A stretch of 62,000 nucleotides of DNA from Symbiodinium natans (lineage: Eukaryota; Sar; Dinophyceae; Suessiales; Symbiodiniaceae): assembly GCA_905221605.1 (NCBI GenBank), contig CAJNDS010000979.1:632319-694318 (forward strand). The letters are read 5' to 3'. Shown here in pieces: positions 1-10,000 of the stretch. Each line of letters begins with the position of its first letter. Within the stretch, counting starts at the first letter, position 1. A program made the translations under genes and the position numbers. Below the pieces are notes generated by a model. That model did not search any database. It had not been told where the DNA came from and worked only from the letters and a program-made list of their open reading frames with translations.

Positions 1-354
1 TAGGGTTTAGGGTTCAGGGTTTAGGGTTTTAGGGTTTAGGGTTTTTCTTTGCGAAGGACCGCACATTTCGGTTGGTGGGCAGTTTGGGGTTGCAGGGTTG
101 GGGACTTCCCCGTGGTACCCTTTCCCTCAGGTTGCGGGGGAAGCCTTCATCTCTGGGCCTTGAGTCTCCTCGGGTGTAGGGTTCAAACCCCTGGAGCCCT
201 CGATCCCTGAAGCTCTTAAAGCTTATAGGTTCTGGGCCTTGAACCTGTTTAGGGTTTACGGTTTAGGGTTTAGGGTTTGGGTTTTGGGGTTTAGGGTTTA
301 GGGTTTAGGGTTTAAACCCTGAAGCCCTCCAACGTTCCAGATCAAAACAACACC

Positions 355-2585
355 ATGGCGGAAGGTTCGGTGGAGAGGGCCTTCTGGGAGATGGACTTGG
401 AGACAAAGCCCCTGGTCTCTCACGAGGCACCACCAGCGACAGAGGTTTAGGGTTTAGGGTTTAGGGTTTAGGGTTTAGGGTTTAGGGTTTAGGGTTTAGG
501 GTTTAGCGTTCAGGGTTTAGGGTTTAGGGTTTGGGTTTAGGGTTTAGGGTTTAGGATTTAGGGTTTAGGGGACCAACATGGGGGCTTATAGGGCGATAGG
601 TGATAAGGGGTTTAGGACCCGAAATGCTAAGCTGGGCGGCGCGAGCTGCGCGACTCCTATGTCTGTGCAGCCATGTGCGTTCTTCACTGGTCAGTTCTCT
701 ACATTCGTGTTCCTTTTGGAGTTGCTTTGAGAAGGCGGCCCTGATAATTAGGGTGCCCCAAAAAAGGGACCATCATTTCGCGAACTCATAAACCCCTGAA
801 CCCCTAATCCCTACTCCCTAAACCCGAAACCCTAAACCCTGCATCCAATCAGGACTTCAACCGCCTCTGCATCGACGTCAACATGCAAAGGAACCGGCGG
901 GTTCTCTTCGAGTACCTCGATCTCAAAGGCTCCTGAACAAGCTGCAGATGGACAAGGGAGCCCAAGACCCCCTTGTTAAGGAATACATTTACATATATAT
1001 AATATGTATATATATATAGAGATGCATATATATATATATATGTATATATATATACATGTGTGTATATATATATATATTTATTTATTTTTTTATTATACGT
1101 ATACCGAAAACTATGTAGGAATTCTTAGTCTGACTTCAGGTGTATTTCTTAGGAAATCAAGGAAGAAAGCAAAGGGGTCAGTCTCTACACAGCTTCCGCT
1201 TCGCGAGGCGTGAAAGCTGTCAGGGCTTGTAGGGATCAGGCTTTCGGGTTCTAGGGGTTTCGGGTTTAGGGGTTTCGGGTTCTAGGGTTTCGGGTTCCAG
1301 GGGTTCAGGGTTCTGGGGGTTTAGGGTTCAGGGTTCTGGGGGTTTAGGGTTTAGGGTTTAGGGTTTAGGGTTTAGGGTTTAGGGTTTAGGGTTTGGGGTT
1401 TAGGGTTTAGGGTTTAGGGTTTGAAGGGCTTCGAGCTTGGTCTACCGTTTTGAATTGATGGGTTTCGTGTTCAATTTGGGGCACGTAGGCCGCCTAGCTC
1501 CCCTAAAACCTAAACCCTAAACCTAAAACCCCAAACCCCAAGAAGGTTTCCTGTACTGTGGAAGCGCTGGGTGCAGGACATAGGGATGTTTAGGGTTTAG
1601 GGCTCCGATTTTTAGGGCCAGTCCAAGGACCCACGAAGGGCTTCAGCAAGAAAGGGTTTAGGGTTTAGGGTTTAGGGTGAACCTTAAAGCAGGTGTGGGC
1701 ATGATCTCCCTTGAGATGCTGGATGCGGAGGCCGCACTCAACGCCAGCGTAGGCCTTAACCTCCTGAACCGTTCAGACCCTAAACCCTAAACCCTAAACT
1801 CTAAACATATGGGGGACACTTACCCAAGCCATAGTAGTAGTTTCTAGTATAGAAACCATACTTTCTACTATGTAGGTACTGAGGACCCTTTGGGTAAGCT
1901 CCTGAACCCTAAGCTCTAAACCTCTAAGCACCAAACCTTAAACTCTTGCTTTTTGGGGCTTGGGTTCAGTGTTTACGATTTGCTGCGTAGGGCTCAGGGG
2001 CCTTAGCCCTGAACTCCGAACCCACAGCCCTTGTGCGTTCAGGATTCAGGGTTCCGGATTTAGGATTTATAGGGCTCAGGGTTCAAGGTTTAGAGCAATA
2101 GACCCGAGAATGTTTGACCCGAAATAATTAGGTTGCCGTACTTCGGGATTGGGCAGTAGGGGTCCAGATTTAAGGCTGATGGTTCTTTCTTCGTGTTTTT
2201 ATTGTTTTTGTTTGTTTTCATGTTTTTTACGGTTTTGGGAGAGAACCTAAACCCTAAGCCCTAAGCCCTAAGCCCTAAGCCCTAAACCCTAAACCCTAAA
2301 CCCTAAACCCCAAACCCTAAACCCTAAACCCTAAACCTTAAACCCTAAACCCTAAACCCCAAACCCTAAACCCTAAACCCTAACCCTAACCCCTACCCTA
2401 AACCATGAAAAAAACAGAAAAACATAATAAAACAAAAAAAGGAAAAAAACTGGACCCCAGATTTAACCTCTCTCTTGAGTGCAGTGTTCGTGTGCCCGGT
2501 TTAAAGTTTAGGGTTTAGAGCTTTCCCAACGCAAGAAGCCACGCGCACGAGCATCCAGAACGCGGTGGATTTCCCTAAGCCCTGA
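355..2585 (+). CDS. EF-hand-like protein, four exons split by telomere-repeat introns
   Basis: Exons 355-444, 853-928, 1693-1752 and 2536-2585 join in one frame to give 91 codons and a TGA. The start is the ATG at 355 (context CACCATGGCG). Donors are GAG|GT, AAAG|GC and TAG|GC; acceptors are CAG|G, CAG|G and AAG|A. Exons 2 and 3 read through a degenerate EF-hand loop (LFEYLDLKGVGMISLEML: Asp, Gly and Ile in register, most calcium ligands missing), as in the large dinoflagellate EF-hand-like family; calcium binding is doubtful. Intron 1 opens with GTTTAGGG repeats and closes with CCCTAAA repeats. The last codons (KP and stop) are read from telomere-like repeat, so the 3' end may be wrong and more exons could follow. 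Joining is by phase and protein sense only. Confidence 0.55.
446..590 (+). repeat. TTTAGGG array at the 5' end of intron 1
   Basis: About 18 near-perfect TTTAGGG heptamers start directly at the exon 1 donor (ACAGAG|GTTTAGGG). The same intron ends near 785-840 with the complementary CCCTAAA form, before CAG|GAC. Confidence 0.9.
688..785. repeat. Fold-back element, CAGTTCTC/GCGAACTC type
   Basis: Imperfect inverted ends (CAGTTCTC ... GCGAACT) flank a body with GCCCCAAAAAAGGGACCAT. Related copies with a CCCCAAAAAAGGG core lie at 46798-46877 and about 51369-51476. Confidence 0.45.
975..1085. repeat. TA-rich microsatellite
   Basis: TATATA/TGTATA runs. Similar tracts lie at 10379-10480, 13320-13390, 19371-19388, 24870-24898, 33005-33032, 35265-35365 and 55957-56070. 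Confidence 0.85.
1817..1904. repeat. Fold-back element with CTTACCCAA ends
   Basis: CTTACCCAA ... TTGGGTAAG termini with an inner CATAGTAGTA / TACTATG pair. It lies in intron 3 of the first gene. Confidence 0.55.
2240..2405 (-). repeat. CCCTAAA array with CCCTAAG and CCCCAAA variants
   Basis: Roughly 22 heptamer units in the CCCTAAA orientation. The stretch 1760-2535 holds only such repeats, fold-backs and short unique DNA. Confidence 0.9.
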
Positions 2586-3395
2586 ACCCTAAAGCCCTAG
2601 ACCCTGAACCCTGAACCTTTAGGGTTTAGGGTTTAGGGTTTAGGGTTTCGGGTATCACACAACTGAGGCCCACAACGGTTTGAATCGGCCATCGGGGGGG
2701 GGGGGGGGGCTAAAGCAAGAGTGTTGTGGGGCAAATCAGACGTATCCCTCCCCCCCCCCCCTTTTATGATGAAAGGCCCAACTGTGTGCAGAAGACGGAA
2801 TGCAAGGGCTTCAGGGTTCACGGGTTTTTTGAGTGCTTTCTTTTCAGGTTCCAGGCATGGTTGCCACTGGGGCTTTCTAGGGTTTAGGGTTTAGGGTTTA
2901 GGGTATAGGAGGGGCATAGAAGGGTTCCCAAGTTTGGAACCCGTACTCAGGGCCCTGGTAACTACCCTGAGTGAAGCCCCATAACTTCTCCGAGCCACTC
3001 CGAGATCCAAAGTTCCCATGTTCCTGGTTTGTTGTGATGGCAAACCAGTGAGTCAGTACACTTTCACCCCTGTAAAACTGAAAGTGTACACTTTTTGGGT
3101 GCTTCTGGCCTCAGCAACCAAGAGATAGTCTGGGTTCTATTGCAAGACAGGCGGCCAAGACTGTCTTCGGGAAGATTGCGTGCAAGGAGGCTCAGGCGAG
3201 ATAAGATGTTTAGGGTTTAGGGTTTAGGGTTTAGGGTTTAGGGTTTAGGGTTTAGGGTTTAGGGTTTAGGGTTTAGGATTAGGATTCTGCTACAAGACCC
3301 GGCTTGCAGTTTAAAACAGGTTTGGGGATCTCCCTTCTTGGCAAGGCCCTCTCAAGCAGGGAGCAAACTCATGGGTCACAAGGCCCTAAACTGGA

Positions 3396-3560
3396 GGGTT
3401 TAAGGGTTTTAGGGTTTTAGGGTTTTAGGGATTTGGGGTTTTAGGGTTTTTAGGGTTTTAGGGTTTTAGGGTTTTAGGGTTTTAGGGTTTTAGGGTTTTA
3501 GGGTTTTAGGGTTTTCGGGTTTTAGGGTTTTAGGGTTTTAGGGTTTAGGGTTTAGGGAAC
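3396..3560 (+). repeat. Homogeneous TTTTAGGG octamer array
   Basis: About 18 units of the 8-mer TTTTAGGG rather than TTTAGGG. The complementary CCCTAAAA form occupies about 4070-4390. Local homogenisation of a variant unit. Confidence 0.9.
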
Positions 3561-3619
3561 CCTAAACCCATTTCGGGCTGGGGGCGGGGCGCGAGGGCGC
3601 GGGGCAAGCGGGCATTCAG

Positions 3620-3662
3620 GCTTTCGGCGTTTAGCGCCTTCTGGACGACTTGTCTGCAGCAG
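3620..3662 (+). CDS. Candidate internal exon, unknown protein
   Basis: Bounded by TTCAG|G and CAG|GTACGT. The phase-1 frame reads LSAFSAFWTTCLQQ with G/C third positions. Preceded by a (G+C)-rich stretch and followed by TAG/TAA-rich simple sequence (3670-3900). No family recognised; not linked to a gene. Confidence 0.35.
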
Positions 3663-3937
3663 GTACGTGTAAGAACGTAATATAGTAACATAACGTAATA
3701 GAAATATAGCTATAACGTTCTAGTTCTAGCAATAGCAATAGTATTGGTACTTGCACTAGTAATATAACTTCGTCTTATGACGTAGCAGTAATCGCACTAG
3801 CAATCGTATTAGTACTAAATGGTACTAGTAATCGTAGTCGTAATTGTAGTCGTAATCGTAGTCGTTAGTAGCACTAGCAGTAGCAAAAGCAACAGAAAGA
3901 CCATGGTTTTGATTACTACCACCCCTCTATACTGCAC

Positions 3938-4032
3938 ACCCTAGGTTCCCCCTGAAATCACCTTAATGCTTAATTATGGCTGAATAGCCTTAATTTATGG
4001 GGAGGGGGGGGGGGGGGAACCTAGGGGGTCTA
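3938..4032. repeat. Fold-back element with ACCCTAGGTTCCCC ends
   Basis: CACCCTAGGTTCCCCCT at the left and GGGGGAACCTAGGGGGT at the right form a long inverted repeat around an AT-rich loop containing CCTTAAT/ATTAAGG motifs. Confidence 0.7.
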
Positions 4033-4882
4033 GTTTAGATGGGGTAGCAGGGGAACCTATGATAAGAGCACCCTAAAACACTAAAAGCCTAAAACCCAAA
4101 AACCCTAAAACCCCAAAACCCTAAAACCCCAAATCCCTGAAACCCCAAAACCCAAAAACCCTAAAACCCTAAAACCCTGAAACCCTAAAACCCTAAAACC
4201 CTAAACCCTAGACCCTCAGAAAACATAAAACCCTAAAAACCTAAAACCCTAAAACCCCTAAAACCCCAAAACCCTAAAGCCCTAAAACCCTAAAACCCTA
4301 AACCCTAGACCCTCAGAAAACATAAAACCCTAAAACCCTAAAACCCCAAGTCCCTAAAACCCTAAAACCCTAAAACCCTCAGAAAACATAAGAGAGAGAC
4401 TCGGGGGGCTCGACTGCGAGGCCCAACTCGGGGAGGCGGCGCCCGAGAAAAAGGCCCGACCTCTTGTGGTCTGAGGATGAAGATTAGGAGTTTAGGGTTT
4501 AGGGTCAGGAGTATAGGGTTAGGAGTTTAGGGTTTAGGGTTAGGAGTTAAGCGCTCAGACACAAGATTTTCGGGGTTCAAGCTTCAATTTCGGGCTTGGG
4601 TTGAAGGCTTTGGTCACGGCTTGAGCTTGGCCATTGGCCAATTAGCAATGGAGTCTTGCAGGAGCTCTCTTTATGGACGTTTTGGCTGCTTGCAGTGCTG
4701 GGACTCGAGCAATAGCGGATTGAGGAGTAGAAGTTTGGGCATGTACGCTGCTGAACAGTCTCAACCCTCATCCCTAAACCTTGGCCCTACACATAAAATC
4801 CTAAACCCTAAACCCTAAACCCTAAACGCTAAACCCTAAACCCTAAACCCTAAACCCTAAACCCTAAACCCTAACCCTAAAG

Positions 4883-4971
4883 TGAGCAAGTGGGTCTCCC
4901 GTATGCCCAACAAGCCAGAGGCACGCAAGACGATTCACCGCCGCGCCGCCCGGGGCTTGACTTCATGCAAG
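4883..4971 (+). CDS. Candidate exon, basic peptide
   Basis: After a CCCTAAA array and an AAAG acceptor the phase-2 frame reads SKWVSRMPNKPEARKTIHRR and on to about 4971 with G/C third positions. The donor is unclear (TGCAA|GAGAAA is the best GA site). Probably upstream coding sequence of the EF-hand-like gene below, but no join was demonstrated. Confidence 0.4.
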
Positions 4972-4994
4972 AGAAACGGGCTTATACCGATTTA

Positions 4995-5099
4995 ATACAG
5001 GGGTCGGAATAGTTACTAATAGTATTCCCTTCGGGTCCCTTTATGAGTAGACCACAATAACCCCCAGAACCCGATTCTAATTTTTGAGGCCCCTATATT
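4995..5099 (+). repeat. Fold-back family A, copy 1
   Basis: ACAGGGGTCGG ... GAGGCCCCTATA ends with the shared body AGTATTCCCTTNNGGTCCCT and AATAACCCCC. Other copies: 5348-5471 (+), 6761-6870 (-), 12799-12869 (-, short). Confidence 0.75.
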
Positions 5100-5347
5100 G
5101 TGTCTTTCGGGCTGCCTTTCAGAGGTCAAACCCATTGAGATGTCCGCCAATGTCAGTTTCCATTGTCTCTTTTTGTTAACTCGTTTCAGTCCATCATGCC
5201 AAAAAGAGGGTTTAGGGTGGTTCGTGGTTTGTGGTTTAGGGTTTAGGGTTTAGGGCAAACAGGCCCTTGACCCACCTTGTCAATGGCTCTTCAAAAACAG
5301 AAACCATGCATGAAACTAACAGGGATACCTAGACTCCACAGCTATGT

Positions 5348-5471
5348 ACTATATAGGCACAAGGACCCTTAGGTCGGAAGAATTACTAGTAGCATTCCCT
5401 TATGGTCCCTATATAGTTAGACTGTAATAACCCCCCCAAACCCTGTTCTAATTATCAAGGCCTCTATAGGG
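5348..5471 (+). repeat. Fold-back family A, copy 2
   Basis: Contains AGGTCGGAAG, AGCATTCCCTTATGGTCC and AATAACCCCCCC in the same order as copy 1. Confidence 0.75.
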
Positions 5472-5712
5472 ATCTGGTTCTATGGAGTTGGTCAGGCCGG
5501 GTCACAGCTCCGGTTTCGGAGGGTCCCATTTGGCTTAGGGGACCCTGCGCTTCAACCCGAAACCCCCATGGGTCTTGGATTACGGTTTGAGACACAAAGA
5601 GACCCACCCTAAACCCTAAACCCTAAACCCTAAACCCTAAACCCTAGACCCTAGACCCTAGACCCTAGACCCTAAACCCTACAACATACATCCCTGAACC
5701 TTGCCACCCAAG

Positions 5713-5769
5713 GTGGAGCAGTGCTCCCAGAACAAGCGGGCACCGGAAGAGATGAGACAGCGGCGGCAG
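5713..5769 (+). CDS. Candidate exon VEQCSQNKRAPEEMRQRRQ
   Basis: Exactly 19 codons in phase 0/0 between CCCAAG|GTGGAG and CGGCAG|GCTCAC (GC donor). A charged helical peptide. Preceded by a CCCTAAA array (5600-5690) and followed by TTTTAGGG repeats, the usual bracketing. Family not recognised. Confidence 0.5.
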
Positions 5770-5962
5770 GCTCACATTTTAGGGTTTTAGGGTTGAGGGT
5801 TTAAGGTTTAGGGTTTAGGGTTCAGGGTTTAGAGTTTAGGGTTTAGGGTTTAGGGTTTAGGGTTTAGGGTTTAGGGGTCATGGGGAATGGCCTACAGCAG
5901 TCTGAGTTGAGGTCTGAGGGCCTTCGGGTTTCAGGGAACCCGAAGTGAAGCATCCCTCAAAG

Positions 5963-6014
5963 CGCTGACCTGGACAACCCCTTCGTAAGGGGCGAAGGGC
6001 CTAAGTGCACCTTA
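5963..6014 (+). CDS. Candidate exon, EF-hand-like flavour
   Basis: CTCAAAG|C opens a phase-1 frame ADLDNPFVRGEGPKCTL ending at TTA|GTGGGA, followed by a TTTAGGG array. Third positions are mostly G/C. The match to the EF-hand-like family is only impressionistic. Confidence 0.3.
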
Positions 6015-6646
6015 GTGGGAGTATTGTTTAGGGTTTAGGGTTTAGGGTTTTAAGGGTTAAGGGTTCAGGGTTTGGGGTTTAGGGTTTAGGGTTTAGGGTT
6101 ACCGTATTCTAGGTACCCTAAATAGGGTACTTGGGGTATCCATGCAGGCGCGCAGGTTCTCTAGATTAGGGCAGGGGGGGGTCTACCCAAAGAGCCCAAT
6201 ATCCGTCAACTACTAGGTTGCAAGGAATATTACAAAAAACTAATCATACAAAGCATCCCATTCAAGGTGTATCCCTTCAACAAGGGTGTAGGAGAGTCAA
6301 TCCCCGAAAGCCCGGGCAATGGAGTGCCAATTCGGCAGCCCACCTAGATGAGCCTAGTACTTGGGAAAATAAAGGTAACATAGTAGTCAGAACAGTAGTA
6401 CTAGGAATAAGATAGATCTGAACGACCATAAAAAGAGAGAACAGTAGAAGTAGAAGTGTCAGCCCAGACGCACTACCCCAATCCACCAAAGCCCTCAACC
6501 ACTGACTGGTTCAGGGCTTTTTGTGTTTTAGGGGGTTTGGGCTTGAACTCTCAACCCTACCAGCTCCAAACCCTGAAGCCAGCATCACATCTTGGGCTAC
6601 CACGACAAACCACGCCCACAGTTGCTGCTGAGAGCAAGCCTGGCAG

Positions 6647-6688
6647 GAAATCGTGGACTTGCTGGAGGAGGGGAGACGCCGCATTTGA
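6647..6688 (+). CDS. Candidate exon EIVDLLEEGRRRI
   Basis: GGCAG|GAA opens a phase-0 frame with strongly G/C third positions that stops at a TGA (6686). An overlapping frame open over 6456-6767 reads through the same DNA, so the coding frame is not settled. Confidence 0.3.
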   Translation, partial: EIVDLLEEGRRRI

Positions 6689-6760
6689 AAGGGCTCACCA
6701 CTTCGGGATTGCACTGAAGGTTGAAGACGCGAGCTGCAGTGATGTCACCGCATACAGTCT

Positions 6761-6870
6761 ACTATAGGGGCCTTGATATTTAGAATAGGGTTTTTGGGGG
6801 GGGTTCTTATAGTCGAATTATATAGGGACCATAAGGGAATACTACTAGTAATGCTTCCGACCCCTATACT
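6761..6870 (-). repeat. Fold-back family A, copy 3 (reverse)
   Basis: ACTATAGGGGCCTTGATAT ... ATGCTTCCGACCCCTATA is the reverse complement of copies 1 and 2. Confidence 0.75.
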
Positions 6871-7019
6871 CGCAACAGCTGTTTGGCCCTCCTAGCAAAA
6901 GCCCCAGTCCCAAACCCCAATTCCCACACCCCAAACCCCAAACCCCAAAGCCTAAACCCTAAACCCTAAACCCTCTTTACCCTTTACCCTAAACCCTAAA
7001 CCCTAAACCCCCTTTGCAG

Positions 7020-10000
7020 ACGCGTTTCGATTCCCCGGTGCGCGCTTGGGCCAACCTCCTGGACCTCCACGCAAAGGGCAAGCTGAAGAGGCAGAGTCAT
7101 AAGGTTCAGGACTTAGGGTTTAGGGGAGTGGTTATGGAGTTTCTGCTCATGGCGATTGGAGTTCACAAGGGTATCACCCTCTGAGCATCCTCCTCTGCAT
7201 GACCCATAAGTTATCGTGTCCCTGCTGCGCGCACAGGCGGGAGTTCGCGACGAGCATGTCGGTCCTGGGCTACGCGGGCAACGTGAACAAGCTTTGGGCA
7301 CAGCTCGCTCTATTTGGCTTTGGCGGTGTGGGGGAATCCGTAAACCCGAAACCCTGAATCCTAAACCTAATCACTAAACCCCAATCCCTAAACCCTAAAC
7401 CTGGAGGGAGGGAGGGAGGGAGAGAGGGGGGAGCAAGGTCTCCAAGAGCTTAGAGTCCTAACCCAGATAGGCTGCAAAGCCATGCATCCAACCCCTGAAA
7501 CCCTGAAACCCTAAAAACTTAACCCCAAAAGTCCTGAAGACAAAGTCTTAGCCATAGGCCATGAGAGCTGCCCAAACCAGGTGGTGCAAGGAAGGGGTTT
7601 AGGGTTTAGGGTTGGAGATCAGGCTTCGGGGGCTAAATACTTGGACCACAACTCTCACCTTGTCCGGGTTGAAACCCTATAGGTACGCCCTAACCTCTAA
7701 ACCCTACCTGAAGGGCTCCTATGTAGTTCCTTTTGGGGTTTAGTTGTAGGGGATTACAATATACTCCCCTAACATAGGAGCCGTAAGGCAGGATTTATAG
7801 GGTTTAGGGTTTAGGGTTTAGGGTTCAGGGCTAGGAACCCCGCAATCCGGATCTTCTTGCCGCTCACCCGTGAAGTTGGGCCCTCCTGGGCCCCTTATGA
7901 AGGCGCCTTGGGTTGAAAATGACCAGGAATTGAGCCGCCGGATGCCCCGAAACCCCCAAACCTGCAGGGTTTAGGGGCTTAGGGGTTTAGGGGTTTAGGG
8001 GCTTAAGGGTTTAGGGTTTTAGGGGTTTAGGGTCTGATGGTTTAGGGTTTAGGGGTTTAGGGGCTTAGGGGTTTAGGGTTTTAGGGGTTTAGGGTTTGAT
8101 GGTTTAGGGTTTAGGGGTTTCGGGGCTTAGGGGTTTAGGGTTTTAGGGGTTTAGGGTTTGATGGTTTAGGGTTTAGGGGTTTAGGGGTTTAGGGGTTTCG
8201 GGGTTTCGGGGTTTAGGGGTTTAGGGGTTTAGGGGTTTAGGGGTTTAGGGGTTTAGGGGTCTAGGGGTTTAGGGGTTTAGGGGTTTAGGGGTTTAGGGGT
8301 TTAGGGGTTTAGGGGTTTAGGGGTTTAGGGGTTTAGGGGTTTAGGGGTTTAAGGCTTAGAGTTTAGGGTTTTGGGTTTTGGGTTTAGGGGTAAACCCCGA
8401 AGCCCTGGAATCAAGAAAGCCGCTGCCAGGAGGAGCTTGGCCTTAAACCAAAGCAGTCGGTGAGGCAGCCGCGAGGGTTTTGCCGAATGGCTTAGGCGTT
8501 TAGGGCGGGGGGGGGGGGTTGGGTTTAGGGTTGAGGGGTTTAGGATTATGGGGTTTAGGGGTTTTCGGTTTTTGTATGGGGGGTTAGGCTTCAAGGCTTT
8601 GGGGTCGGGTTTACAGGCTTGCTGGGCTTGGCGCTCCACGCCCCCTGACATTCAGTTCAGGGTGCCTTTTTTTCTTAGGGTCCACGGGGGGCCTTCATGT
8701 AATTACTCTTTGCTTGAGAACCCCCCCAAAAGAATAAAGCACATATTCTCCCTCGTTCTTGTCCGTTCGCATAGGCCCACTTCGTTCTCTTCTCGCGATG
8801 TGAGAGAAGGTTTTTTCCATTGAAACTCTGCACATGACAACTCATGTGCAGGCGTCTTTCCCTACCTGTGTGGCGTAGGAGCATCCCGGGTGCATGAAGA
8901 GGCACGCAAGGTCCCCAACAAATGGCCATAGTCACTATAGATGAGTTTGCTAAACTGCCATCCAGCAAGCCGAGCTGCGTAGACAGGTTGCTCTAAATGG
9001 GCCCCGGGCCGACAAGCTCCCCAGAATTGTGCACCACCACCACCACCACCACCACCAGGGTTTAGGGTTTAGGGCCTAGGGTTTAGGGTTTAGAGTTTAG
9101 GGTTTGGGGTTTAGGGTTTTAGGGTTTTGCTTCTTCCTTGCTTTACTGAGCCCCAAACTCTCCAGCCCTTTCAGGTTCAAGGATCTCTGCCCCGAGGTCA
9201 TTGACGTCGGCCCGGCGTAGCACTTTGCATCCTCATATGAGAGAAATGGGGGGGGGAAGCTGCGGGCTCCTGTGCCGCTTGGAGCAGTGGAGCAGAGAGA
9301 GAAAGAGTAAGGGAGCTTGCTGATTGCCATCGGCACGCCCAAGCCAACCCTGCTGATGACTACGTATACCATTCTGGTGCTGTTCATACGATGCCAGGAG
9401 ATCCGGGAGTTCAAAAACATGGCTGACAAGAAGATCATCACCTTGATTCAGGCCAACCCGAGACGCGAGAGCGTGTCAACCCTATGCCAAAACGAGCAGG
9501 AGTCAGCAGGAGTAGCGGCTATTAGCTGTCACTAGATCATCGCGCTTGCATGTGCGCGAAGAAGTGCCCGCAGAAGCACCGACACACCCTTCTAGAGTGT
9601 CCTCCCCAAAATCCTTACCCGATATCTCTGAGCCCGCAAAGCTTAGTTTTGCAAACTGGAAGCGGGCAAGAAGATCTGAAAAGCAAGGCAACCTCGCAAC
9701 CATCACATGACTTTAAGAAGAAAGCAAAAACGGTACTATCATCTATCATCTTCTTTCACCAGTAGCACACTTGTTATTGCAAGTCAGGTTGGCATGTTTG
9801 GCCCAGAGCCTGAAGGTTAAACCGTTTTTAAATCCTTACCCCTACACACCCCACGCCTGAAAAGCCTGAAGCCCTGCCTTGAACAGCGATACTAAACCCC
9901 TATATAAGCCCCAAAACCTAAACACTAAACCTCATACACATCCTAAAGCCTGAGCCACCTTGAACCCTATGTAATCCTCAACGCCCGAAACGCCTAACCC

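Noticed and set aside
5935-5985. Exon reading GTRSEASLKALTWTTP before GTAAGG
   Set aside because: Splice sites are attractive, but third-position G+C favours the overlapping frame listed at 5963.
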